From: Treponema sp.
Lineage (GTDB): Bacteria > Spirochaetota > Spirochaetia > Treponematales > Breznakiellaceae
Length of the DNA: 6,029 nucleotides
Reading direction: 5' to 3'
Assembly (NCBI GenBank): GCA_031283505.1
Contig: JAITBO010000043.1
Location: 1-6,029, forward strand
In this document: positions 1-5,473 of the stretch, piece by piece
Layout: every line of letters starts with the position of its first letter
Numbering within the stretch: position 1 is the stretch's first letter
Translations under genes and position numbers: made by a program
Notes under the pieces: model-generated
What the model was told of the DNA's origin: nothing
Database searches by the model: none
The model's input: the letters and a program-made list of their open reading frames with translations, nothing else

Positions 1-33
1 AGGGCGCCCCCCCTCAATCAGGTACTGATCCAT
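1..33 (-). CDS. murA: Start of a murA-like gene (UDP-GlcNAc 1-carboxyvinyltransferase), partial
   Basis: Only the first 11 codons are in the window, read leftward from an ATG at 33-31: MDQYLIEGGRP. This matches the usual opening of MurA (M-x-x-Y/F-x-I/V-x-G-G-x-P-L-x-G), the cytoplasmic enzyme that transfers enolpyruvate from PEP to UDP-N-acetylglucosamine in the first committed step of peptidoglycan synthesis. The rest of the gene, including the catalytic cysteine, lies outside the window. No other start codon lies between this ATG and the upstream in-frame stop at 63-61. No convincing Shine-Dalgarno sequence precedes the ATG. The gene points away from the insertion-sequence remnant at about 70-767. 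The identification rests on a short N-terminal match and is tentative; another enzyme with a similar N-terminus is possible. Confidence 0.5.
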   Translation of the reverse strand, partial: MDQYLIEGGRP

Positions 34-40
34 AACTACA

Positions 41-69
41 ACTTTACAAGAGTACCGGACTCAGGTCAA
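41..69 (-). promoter_or_regulatory. Candidate sigma-70 promoter for the leftward murA-like gene
   Basis: On the minus strand, TTGACC (69-64) is followed after 17 bases by TAAAGT (46-41), giving a good -35 and a 4/6 match for -10. Transcription would begin at or very near the ATG at 33, so the message would have almost no leader, which agrees with the lack of a visible ribosome-binding site. The -35 hexamer abuts the start of the insertion-sequence remnant. Confidence 0.35.
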
Positions 70-83
70 TGTGACGCATACTC

Positions 84-136
84 TCATGTAAAATCTGACC
101 GAAGGGAAGGCGGAATCCCATGTAAAAAATCTGACC
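84..136 (+). repeat. Left-end tandem repeats of the insertion-sequence remnant
   Basis: Two direct copies of the motif YCATGTAAAA(AA)TCTGACC at 84-100 (outer) and 118-136 (inner) start about 34-35 bases apart. They are the inverted counterparts of the right-end copies at 706-726 and 741-760. Such repeats usually serve as transposase-binding sites. Confidence 0.65.
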
Positions 137-227
137 ATGGAGGCCTAAACTATTATATCCGGTGGAACTATCCACGGAGGAAACATTAGACTTGTTCGAT
201 AACTCGGTTGGTTGTCTCACAAGTCTT

Positions 228-267
228 GCGGTTTTTCAGGCTAAAGCCTTGCAAAACCGCGTTTTTT
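228..267 (+). terminator. Rho-independent terminator
   Basis: GCGGTTTT (228-235) pairs exactly with AAAACCGC (253-260). An inner stem AGGC/GCCT (238-241 with 246-249) closes a TAAA loop, and a run of six T follows at 262-267. The T-run exists only in the rightward direction, yet no intact rightward gene precedes it here. It may have ended a gene now lost, or it may insulate the element interior from outside transcription. Confidence 0.65.
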
Positions 268-273
268 AGCGGA

Positions 274-305
274 AGTTGTTTAGAAACTTCAGTTTCTAAA
301 CAACT
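274..305. repeat. Perfect 14-bp inverted repeat (hairpin)
   Basis: Bases 274-287 (AGTTGTTTAGAAAC) are perfectly complementary to 292-305 (GTTTCTAAACAACT) around a TTCA loop. No T-run follows, so it is not a standard terminator. It lies seven bases after the terminator T-run and just before the transposase remnant. It could be a dispersed palindromic repeat or a structure that blocks read-through translation of the transposase. Confidence 0.7.
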
Positions 306-307
306 CT

Positions 308-667
308 ATTGGAGTTATCCATAAGAAAGAACGAAAACCACTTATACGGGAGTTTGCCGTCCGTTACCGGGTCGTACAGACAAAAACCGCGAAATCGTGG
401 GACACTTTCACGACCAAGCCTGGTTCTCTTTTGAAGCATCAGATCCCGGTCAAGGTATTCCGGCATCGGGATGAACAAAAGCCCGGTTTTTGTGAAACAG
501 ACACCATTTCACACGATAAGGTCTATGACCAGCCTGCCACTCCCTAAGAATGGCTGCTGGCAGGAGAAGATGTTTCAGCAAAAGTAAAGGAACGGCTGAA
601 GGCGCGGAGGAAGTGGTTCAATATTGTCCGTCTCCAGGATGCGGAGGACAAGGCGGTTGACCAATAA
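308..667 (+). pseudogene. Transposase remnant (integrase-core DDE type), internally deleted
   Basis: One reading frame carries recognisable transposase pieces in the right order. A stretch with KKERKPLIREF (from about 323) resembles the N-terminal helical region. TTKPGSLLKHQIPVKVF (410-460), then DEQKPGF and ETDTISHD (470-517), match the segment of IS481/ISNCY-like transposases that leads into the first catalytic Asp (usually E-x-D-x-V-A-H). A TAA at 545-547 interrupts the frame, and the same frame resumes with WLLAGEDVSAKVKERLKAR and ends at the TAA at 665-667, like the C-terminal tail of these proteins. The rest of the catalytic core, including the second Asp and the Glu, is missing, as is most of the N-terminal helix-turn-helix region. 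No start codon with a ribosome-binding site is visible. The product would be inactive. Family assignment is from remembered motifs and is moderately sure. Confidence 0.6.
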
Positions 668-705
668 TTGCAAACTGCGAAAAGATACTGACAAGTAAAA
701 AACAT

Positions 706-760
706 GATCAGAATTTTAACGTGAGATTTTTCTGGTTTTCGGTTAGATTTTTACGTGAGA
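706..760 (+). repeat. Right-end tandem repeats of the insertion-sequence remnant
   Basis: Two direct copies, 706-726 and 741-760, share the pattern G-x-T-x-A-G-A-T-T-T-T-x-A-C-G-T-G-A-G-A. They are inverted relative to the left-end pair. Just outside, CGTGA and TCACG (754-758 and 763-767) form a small palindrome that may mark the terminus. Confidence 0.6.
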
Positions 761-767
761 CTTCACG

Positions 768-965
768 TATGGCGGTATAGATTTTCCAGAGCCAAAGAAC
801 TGTAAAAACCCGGCTGGGCCTGATACTGGCGCCTGCCGTGTGGTACGGGGTGGGAGCTGGCAGACCAGTATGCTGCCCCTGTGTTCGGCGTTTCGGAACA
901 GCGACCACACCCCGGCGTCTAGGGCCGTCGGCATTGGCTTCCGGGTGGTACGCGGGTCCCGGTAG
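768..965 (+). pseudogene. 3' end of a formylglycine-generating-enzyme-like (FGE/SUMF1 fold) gene
   Basis: The frame opens inside the insertion-sequence end and runs to a TAG at 963-965. It shows YGGIDF, then NPAGPDTGACRVVRGGSW (about 807-860), LCSAFRN (to 899) and IGFRVVRG (933-956). RVxRGGSW ... R(S/A)AxRN ... GFRVVR is the hallmark C-terminus of FGE-sulfatase domains, which have a C-type-lectin-like fold. About 65 codons remain of a domain that usually has over 200, so the 5' part was removed at the element boundary. Of the two active-site cysteines of true FGE, only the second has a counterpart (LCSAFR), so the parent protein was probably not a sulfatase-activating enzyme. In spirochaetes such domains also serve as variable binding proteins of diversity-generating retroelements, and the loop codons here fit that pattern. 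It has no start of its own. The minus-strand ORFs over this stretch are shadows. Confidence 0.7.
823..871. repeat. Interrupted inverted repeat inside the FGE-like fragment
   Basis: ATACTGG (823-829) pairs with CCAGTAT (865-871), and CTGCC (833-837) with GGCAG (859-863), giving 12 base pairs around a 21-base loop with a small asymmetric bulge. It lies inside codons for conserved residues and may be chance in GC-rich DNA. Confidence 0.35.
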
Positions 966-1004
966 AGGCCTCTGAGTTCCGGAAGGGCCGGGCAAAGTAA
1001 CAGC

Positions 1005-1082
1005 ATGGAAAACGAAGGGGCCTTTCAGCGGCTCTGTGATATTGTGGCGCGCCTTCGGTCCTCCGGCGGCTATTCCGTTTAA
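1005..1082 (+). pseudogene. Short 5' fragment resembling mazG
   Basis: From an ATG at 1005 the frame reads MENEGAFQRLCDIVARLRSSGGYSV and stops at TAA 1080-1082. GAFQRLCDIVARLRSSGG resembles the N-terminal start of MazG, the nucleoside triphosphate pyrophosphohydrolase, which typically reads AFERLxEIxxRLRxPxGCPWDxEQT. The match breaks exactly where the CPWD motif should begin, and neither that motif nor the EExxE metal-binding helices of MazG follow in any frame before the next gene. If the resemblance is real, this is a stump of about 25 of some 250 codons. There is no clear Shine-Dalgarno sequence. The stretch could also be an unrelated short frame that matches by chance. Confidence 0.3.
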
Positions 1083-1187
1083 AAAATCCATGATGCCAGC
1101 TTCGCTGTGGTTTCCGGCATATAGCAAGAACTGTGCCAACAAGTACCGTCCATTGAAAAATATTTATATGCGCCGATCCTGCCAGGA
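1083..1187. other. AT-rich gap without a recognisable gene
   Basis: About 100 bases separate the mazG-like stump from the permease promoter region. A 35-codon rightward frame (ATG 1090 to TAA 1195-1197) has no recognisable motif or ribosome-binding site. I see nothing else in it. Confidence 0.4.
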
Positions 1188-1217
1188 TTGCTTATAATCC
1201 CGAAAATACATTATAGT
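1188..1217 (+). promoter_or_regulatory. Candidate promoter of the permease operon
   Basis: TTGCTT (1188-1193) and TATAGT (1212-1217) are 18 bases apart, placing a start of transcription near 1224, a few bases before the chosen ATG at 1236. A perfect TATAAT at 1193-1198 lies within the spacer but has no good -35 upstream. If either promoter is right, the in-frame TTG at 1188 cannot be the translation start. Confidence 0.4.
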
Positions 1218-1235
1218 AAAAAATGGAAATATATA

Positions 1236-2333
1236 ATGAGTGATCCTATGCCGCCGCCACCTAAAACAGTACAGGACATCGTTTTTGGGGCCATACTTGT
1301 CATCCTTTTTATCCTCGTTTGCCGCCTCTTTGCGCCCTTTTTTACCGTTCTCCTCTGGTCCATCCTGTTCTATGTGCTGGCCACGCCCATCTATCAAAAA
1401 GTAACCAAAAACATGAATTTTTCCACTCACCGGGGAAAAATTCTTAAAAACATTCTGGCCGCTTTATTTTCTTTAGGAACCATTATCCTCATCCTCATTC
1501 CTCTGTCCTTTGTAGTCTTCCAGTTTTTCAGGCAAATTATGGAGCTGATCCGGCAGGCCAGGGAATTTTTTATCTCCAAACCAGGAGCGGTTGACGATGC
1601 GCTGGAATACATCTCGGATTTAGTGCGGGACCTGACTTCCGGCATGATCCTTATCCGGCCCGATGAAATCCAGCGGCGCATTGTACAGATCCTCAGCGCC
1701 AGCCTTCAACATTTGCTCCAGATAAGCAGTACCGTGGCCCGGGACGTGGGTTCCTTTTTGGTGGGTATGGTCTTCATGATCTTCTGCCTCTTTTTCTATT
1801 ATATGGACGGCGCCTATCTTTCCCGGCTTGTCCTGCATATCATTCCCATTAGGAAAGAATATATCACCGCCCTGGTGGGAAAATTCAAGGAAATCACCAG
1901 AAACCTCTTTTTGGGGTACATCATGGTGGGCCTCGTACAGGCGGTCCTGGCCTACATTGTTTTTACGGTTTTTCAGGTCCGGGGTAGTTTGGTCTTTGCC
2001 GGTTTGGTTCTGGTTTGTTCCTTTATTCCCATGTTCGGCGCCGGTCTGGTGTGGTTCCCTCTGGGGTTGATCCGTATTTTGGGTGGGAACATAGCCGGAG
2101 GCGTTGTCTTTTTGATTGTTTCCGGTATTTTCATTTCTACTCTGGATAATTTTCTGCGCCCCCTGTTTTTGCAGCACCGGATACAGCTCCATCCCCTGTT
2201 TATCTTTGTATCCATTCTGGGGGGGGTGACCGTTTTCGGCTTTAATGGTCTGGTTTTGGGCCCCATGCTGGTTATCCTGTTTCTGACGGTACTGGACCTG
2301 TTCCTTACCGAGCATGATATAAATCTGAATTAG
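1236..2333 (+). CDS. AI-2E family membrane permease
   Basis: This is a polytopic inner-membrane protein of the AI-2E (DUF20, formerly UPF0118) family. Members have been linked to autoinducer-2 export (TqsA), Na+/H+ antiport or other small-molecule transport, so the substrate cannot be read from sequence. Taking the ATG at 1236, the protein has 365 residues, normal for the family. Hydrophobic segments lie at about 16-48, 70-97, 170-190, 222-247, 252-280, 287-303 and 320-356. A soluble amphipathic part (about 100-165) sits between the second and third clusters. The family signature is clear near the end: DNFLRPLFL (304-312), then HPLFIFVSILGG and FGFNGLVLGP (319-343). The start at 1236 is preferred to the TTG at 1188 because the latter falls in the promoter; GGAAA at 1225-1229 is a weak ribosome site. 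A second in-frame ATG at 1248 is possible. The gene ends eight bases before the next. Confidence 0.85.
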   Translation: MSDPMPPPPKTVQDIVFGAILVILFILVCRLFAPFFTVLLWSILFYVLATPIYQKVTKNMNFSTHRGKILKNILAALFSLGTIILILIPLSFVVFQFFRQIMELIRQAREFFISKPGAVDDALEYISDLVRDLTSGMILIRPDEIQRRIVQILSASLQHLLQISSTVARDVGSFLVGMVFMIFCLFFYYMDGAYLSRLVLHIIPIRKEYITALVGKFKEITRNLFLGYIMVGLVQAVLAYIVFTVFQVRGSLVFAGLVLVCSFIPMFGAGLVWFPLGLIRILGGNIAGGVVFLIVSGIFISTLDNFLRPLFLQHRIQLHPLFIFVSILGGVTVFGFNGLVLGPMLVILFLTVLDLFLTEHDINLN

Positions 2334-2341
2334 GAGCATAC

Positions 2342-2611
2342 ATGAACGCGATTGTTACCGTGGTCGGCGTGGACAAAGTCGGTATTATAGCCAGGGTCAG
2401 CGCTTTTTTGGTCGAAAGGAACATCAACATTGAGGATATAAGCCAGACCATCTTGTCGGGAAATTTCGTGATGATGATGATGGTAAGTCTCTCCGGGAGT
2501 ACGAAGCCTCTGGAAGAAGTAAAGGAAGAACTCGCCCTGATGGGTAAATCCATGGGCGTTTCCATCAGCGTCATGCACGAGCAGGTCTTCAGCGCCATGC
2601 ACCGTATCTAA
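2342..2611 (+). CDS. ACT-domain protein, UPF0237 family
   Basis: This 89-residue protein is a single ACT domain, the small alpha/beta fold that usually binds amino acids or similar ligands and regulates a partner. It begins with a beta strand (NAIVTVVGVDKVGIIARVS, 2-20), where the D-K-x-G-I-I/V motif at the strand-helix turn is typical. NINIEDISQTI (28-38) and FVMMMMVSL (42-50) follow, and a second helix and strand complete the fold. The whole length matches UPF0237, a family nearly always found beside a UPF0210 gene, as here. AGGAG at 2332-2336, overlapping the permease stop codon, lies five bases before the ATG, so translation is probably coupled to the upstream gene. No enzymatic residues are expected. 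It is probably a cytoplasmic ligand-sensing partner of the next gene product. The ligand is unknown. Confidence 0.88.
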   Translation: MNAIVTVVGVDKVGIIARVSAFLVERNINIEDISQTILSGNFVMMMMVSLSGSTKPLEEVKEELALMGKSMGVSISVMHEQVFSAMHRI

Positions 2612-2638
2612 ATTCTAATTCTCCTAAAGGCAGGCGTC

Positions 2639-4000
2639 ATGCTGTTTACCCCTTTTGAAATCAAAGAAACTGTGGATATGTTTTTGCGGTATAAGCTCGA
2701 TATCCGCGCCATCACCCTTGGGGTGTCCCTCCTGGACTGTATTGCAGCGACGGGAATCGAGACTCGCCGGCGCATCAGGGAGAAGCTTTTAAGAGTCGCC
2801 GGTTCCCTTGTCTCCGTGGGACGGGATATAGAAATCGAATACGGCATTCCCATCATCAACAAGCGCATCTCCGTCACCCCCATCGCCCTGGCAGCCGGTT
2901 CCTCTGGCGACAGGGACTACACCCCCTACGCCCAAACCCTGGACGAAGCTGCCCGGGAACTGGGTGTGGACTTTGTAGGTGGCTTTTCCGCCCTGGTCCA
3001 AAAGGGTTTCTCCCAGGGGGACAGGCGCCTGATGGATTCTATTCCCCATGCCCTGGCTGTCACCGAACGGGTCTGCGCGTCGATCAATGTGGCCAGCACC
3101 AAAAGCGGCATCAACATGGATGCCGTCCGCCGCATGGGGGAGGTGATCAAAGCCACTGCGGAAGAGACCGCTTCCAGGGACGGCCTGGGCTGCGCCAAGC
3201 TCGTAGTGCTTTGCAACGCACCGGAGGACAACCCCTTTATGGCCGGCGCCTTTCACGGGCCGGGGGAAGGGGAAAGCTGCCTTAACGTGGGGGTCTCCGG
3301 TCCGGGGGTGGTGAAGGCCGCCCTGGAATCCCACAAAACCGCCCCCTTTGACGAACTTGCGGACATCATCAAGAAGACTGCCTTTAAGATTACCCGTATG
3401 GGCCAGCTTGTGGGTATGGAAGCCGCCAAACGTCTGGGCGTACCCTTCGGAATCCTGGATCTTTCCCTGGCCCCGACCCCTGCCGTCGGGGATTCGGTGG
3501 CCCGTATCCTGGAGGTCATGGGTCTTGAGTCGGCGGGGACCCACGGTACTACCGCGGCCCTGGCCATGCTTACGGACATGATCAAGAAGGGGGGCGTCAT
3601 GGCCTCCACCCATGTGGGGGGCTTTTCCGGGGCCTTTATCCCAGTCTCCGAAGACGAGGGGATGGTAAACGCGGTCAAGACCGGTTCCATCTGCCTGGAC
3701 AAGTTGGAAGCCATGACCTCCGTCTGTTCCGTCGGCCTGGACATGATAGCCCTGCCCGGAGACACTCCGGCTTCCACAATTTCGGCCATCATTGCCGATG
3801 AGATGGCTATAGGCATGGTGAACAACAAGACCACTGCGGTTCGGGTAATCCCGGCGCCGGGGAAGAAGGCCGGAGACTGGGCGGAGTTCGGCGGCCTGTT
3901 GGGGGGCACTCCCGTCATGGCGGTAAATCCCGCCGGAAGCGGCGATTTTATTGCCCGGGGCGGACGTATCCCCGCGCCCATTCATAGTTTTAGAAACTAG
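2639..4000 (+). CDS. UPF0210 (DUF711) protein, PFL-like fold
   Basis: This 453-residue protein has the full length and motifs of UPF0210/DUF711: [10 protein letters not shown] (25-34), [18 protein letters not shown] (65-82), the Cys- and Gly-rich centre [20 protein letters not shown] (188-207) followed by [15 protein letters not shown] (211-225), [19 protein letters not shown] (270-288), GTHGTTAAL (300-308) and the C-terminal [13 protein letters not shown]. The family fold resembles pyruvate formate-lyase, but I see no glycyl-radical motif near the C-terminus (the end is [16 protein letters not shown]), so radical chemistry is not supported. Its function is not established. It follows the UPF0237 gene by 27 bases, with AAAGGCAGG at 2626-2634 as a ribosome site, and probably shares its transcript. 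The gene is GC-rich with strong third-position bias, which creates a long antisense open frame that is not a gene. Confidence 0.9.
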   Translation: MLFTPFEIKETVDMFLRYKLDIRAITLGVSLLDCIAATGIETRRRIREKLLRVAGSLVSVGRDIEIEYGIPIINKRISVTPIALAAGSSGDRDYTPYAQTLDEAARELGVDFVGGFSALVQKGFSQGDRRLMDSIPHALAVTERVCASINVASTKSGINMDAVRRMGEVIKATAEETASRDGLGCAKLVVLCNAPEDNPFMAGAFHGPGEGESCLNVGVSGPGVVKAALESHKTAPFDELADIIKKTAFKITRMGQLVGMEAAKRLGVPFGILDLSLAPTPAVGDSVARILEVMGLESAGTHGTTAALAMLTDMIKKGGVMASTHVGGFSGAFIPVSEDEGMVNAVKTGSICLDKLEAMTSVCSVGLDMIALPGDTPASTISAIIADEMAIGMVNNKTTAVRVIPAPGKKAGDWAEFGGLLGGTPVMAVNPAGSGDFIARGGRIPAPIHSFRN

Positions 4001-4021
4001 AAGAATTCGTGTTTTGTACCT

Positions 4022-4049
4022 TTGCAAAACAATTGAGTTCCTGTATAAT
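4022..4049 (+). promoter_or_regulatory. Sigma-70 promoter of the Hpt / HD-GYP operon
   Basis: TTGCAA (4022-4027) and a perfect TATAAT (4044-4049) are 16 bases apart, with transcription expected near 4056 and a leader of about 16 bases before the ATG at 4072. An inverted repeat, GTTTTG (4011-4016) with CAAAAC (4025-4030), covers the -35. AATTGAG occurs twice (4031-4037 and 4047-4053) around the -10. Either could be a regulator site. Confidence 0.65.
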
Positions 4050-4071
4050 TGAGTCATTAGAGGAGGCAATA

Positions 4072-4416
4072 ATGGCTGATGGTGTTGTTTATGTTGACGC
4101 GGCAGAGGGTCAAAAGCGGGTAATGAATAATGCCAAGCTTTATCACAGATTGCTGGCAAAATTCAGAGCCGAGAATAATTTGAATGAGCTTGTCGCTGCC
4201 GTGAATGCCGGAGAATATGAGAAAGCTCAAGCTGCGGCTCATACTATAAAGGGGATTGCCGCGAATTTATCCCTTTCTGAACTCTACAAACAGTCGTTGG
4301 CTGTGGAGACTCAGATCAAAGCTAAGGCGGTGGAGCCCGGCGCCATGGAGACTCTGTCCGCCTGTTTTGTCTCGACTCTGGAAGCTATTGATAAGGTATT
4401 AGTCCAAGATGCCTGA
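4072..4416 (+). CDS. Histidine phosphotransfer (Hpt) domain protein
   Basis: This 114-residue cytoplasmic protein consists of one Hpt domain, a four-helix bundle that carries a phosphoryl group between histidine kinases and response regulators. The phosphorylation site is in AAAHTIKGIAANLSL (54-68), where His57 is followed by the typical T-I-K-G and A-A-N-L. It has no kinase ATP-binding domain. The start is the ATG at 4072: AGGAGG at 4061-4066 lies five bases upstream and the promoter is just before it. The 21 extra in-frame codons from 4009 overlap the promoter and are not used. The gene overlaps the response-regulator gene by eight bases (ATGCCTGA), so the two products are made together and are likely partners. 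The N-terminal 20 residues lack obvious homology. The cognate kinase is not in the window. Confidence 0.9.
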   Translation: MADGVVYVDAAEGQKRVMNNAKLYHRLLAKFRAENNLNELVAAVNAGEYEKAQAAAHTIKGIAANLSLSELYKQSLAVETQIKAKAVEPGAMETLSACFVSTLEAIDKVLVQDA

Positions 4417-5473
4417 AACCGGCAATAAACAGCCAACTGTCCTGGTAGTTGACGATGTTGAAATGAACATCATGATTCTCGAAGAGATCTTAAAGGACAG
4501 TTATAATATTATCACTGCCGGTAACGGGGTCGAAGCGCTGGATGTTTTGCGGAAGGCCGAGATTCTCCCTAAGATTATCCTTCTGGATGTTTTCATGCCC
4601 GAGATGAACGGATACCAGATGCTGGAAATCATCAAGGCTGACGACACTCTTAAACGGATTCCGGTTATTTTCATCACCACATCGGATTCCGAAAGCGAGG
4701 CTCTTTCCGCCGGCGCGGTTGATTTTATCAGCAAGCCCTTCCTGCCGGAAATCGTCAAACTCCGGGTTAAGAACCAAATTGAACTCAAAAATTACAGTGA
4801 CAGCCTGGAAGAGATGGTGGCGGAAAAAACCGCCGAGGCCACCGCCATTCTGGACAGCGCCCTGCAAGGCCTGGCCAACGTCATTGAACACCGGGATCTT
4901 GAATCGGGGAGCCACGTTAACCGCACCCAGTTATACTGCAAAGCCCTGATTGATTATCTTTTGGAATCAGGTTCCGTTTATGCCGAGGAACTTAAAATCA
5001 TGGGGCCCGATGTGATCGTCAAGGCCATGGCCCTCCACGATGTCGGCAAGATAGCCATTCCTGACCGCATCCTCCTTAAACCCGGCAAACTGGAGCCGGA
5101 CGAATTCGAGATCATGAAGACCCATACCACCAGGGGCAAGGAGATCATCGGAGAGTTGGGTAATGTGAACGATTCCGTTTATCTCAAGCATTGCGAAGAC
5201 ATCTGCTACAGCCACCACGAGCGCTTTGACGGCAAAGGCTATCCTCAGGGCCTCAAGGGGGCGGATATTCCCCTTTCCGCCCGTATCGCTTCCCTGGCGG
5301 ATGTCTACGACGCTCTGGTCTGCGCCAGGGTTTACAAAGCCGCCTTTCCCTACGGCGAAGCCATACGCATCATCCAGGAGGGCCGGGGCACCCAATTCGA
5401 CCCGATTCTTACCGATGCGGTTGTTGCGATTCAGGATCAATTCCGGACCATCGCGGAGTACAACCAGAAGTAA
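4409..5473 (+). CDS. Response regulator with HD-GYP domain (cyclic-di-GMP phosphodiesterase)
   Basis: This 354-residue cytoplasmic protein is of the RpfG type. A receiver domain (about 9-125) has the acidic pair D15-D16, the phospho-acceptor D60 in LLDVFMPEMNG, T90/T91 and the conserved K109 in SKPF. A short coiled linker (about 126-148) joins it to an HD-GYP domain (about 150-345). That domain keeps all visible catalytic landmarks: H169, H210-D211 with K214 in ALHDVGKIAIPD, H239, H269-H270-E271, the GYP at 277-279 and D298 in ADVYDAL. The usual RPYK reads RVYK (307-310) and GTHFDP reads GTQFDP (327-332). It is expected to hydrolyse cyclic-di-GMP when the receiver is phosphorylated, affecting motility or attachment. 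The ATG overlaps the Hpt stop codon and has only a weak ribosome site, so translation is probably coupled. The gene ends 24 bases from the convergent tmRNA. Confidence 0.93.
   Translation: MPETGNKQPTVLVVDDVEMNIMILEEILKDSYNIITAGNGVEALDVLRKAEILPKIILLDVFMPEMNGYQMLEIIKADDTLKRIPVIFITTSDSESEALSAGAVDFISKPFLPEIVKLRVKNQIELKNYSDSLEEMVAEKTAEATAILDSALQGLANVIEHRDLESGSHVNRTQLYCKALIDYLLESGSVYAEELKIMGPDVIVKAMALHDVGKIAIPDRILLKPGKLEPDEFEIMKTHTTRGKEIIGELGNVNDSVYLKHCEDICYSHHERFDGKGYPQGLKGADIPLSARIASLADVYDALVCARVYKAAFPYGEAIRIIQEGRGTQFDPILTDAVVAIQDQFRTIAEYNQK

Larger units (their letters stand above)
70..767 (+). mobile_element. Decayed insertion sequence with two tandem repeats at each end
   Basis: The left end carries two copies of one motif: TCATGTAAAATCTGACC (84-100) and CCATGTAAAAAATCTGACC (118-136). 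The right end carries two inverted copies: 706-726, which matches the reverse complement of the left inner copy at 16 of 21 positions, and GGTTAGATTTTTACGTGAGA (741-760), which matches the left outer copy with two mismatches and one gap. Both termini may begin GTGA (71-74 and, inverted, 763-766). Between them lies a remnant of a DDE-type transposase. Multiple terminal repeats are typical of several insertion-sequence families whose transposase has an integrase core; the exact family cannot be fixed here. I see no target-site duplication. The outer limits are uncertain by several bases. Confidence 0.6.

Noticed and set aside
1..189. Rightward open frame of 62 codons from the window edge
   Set aside because: It runs antisense to the murA-like start, through both left-end repeats and into the element, with no recognisable motif.
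296..478. Leftward 60-codon frame inside the element
   Set aside because: Antisense to the transposase remnant, which has recognisable motifs; it also starts within a conserved segment of the remnant.
743..1006. Leftward open frame of 87 codons
   Set aside because: A second antisense shadow of the FGE-like fragment, overlapping the previous one in another frame.
708..1142. Leftward open frame of 144 codons over the element end and FGE-like fragment
   Set aside because: It starts at a TTG without a ribosome site, runs antisense to the recognisable FGE-like frame and crosses the element boundary. The product is Pro/Arg-rich without a motif.
1090..1197. Rightward 35-codon frame before the permease
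   Set aside because: No ribosome site, no motif, and it overlaps the permease promoter region.
1188..1235. Extension of the permease to the TTG at 1188
   Set aside because: It overlaps likely promoter elements, has no ribosome site, and adds a lysine-rich, non-family N-terminus.
1236..2333. Calling the permease an autoinducer-2 exporter (tqsA)
   Set aside because: Family membership is clear, but members transport different substrates and nothing here identifies autoinducer-2.
3985..3999. TAGTTT-TAG-AAACTA inverted repeat at the end of the UPF0210 gene as a terminator
   Set aside because: The stem has only six A/T-rich pairs and no T-run follows directly, so it does not support a terminator call.
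4009..4071. Extension of the Hpt protein upstream of the ATG at 4072
   Set aside because: The extra codons cover the promoter and Shine-Dalgarno sequence, and AGGAGG is ideally placed for the ATG at 4072.
2789..4159. Leftward open frame of 456 codons
   Set aside because: Exact antisense of the UPF0210 gene, produced by its GC-rich codon bias. The product is a His/Gly-rich string without a domain and runs across the next promoter.
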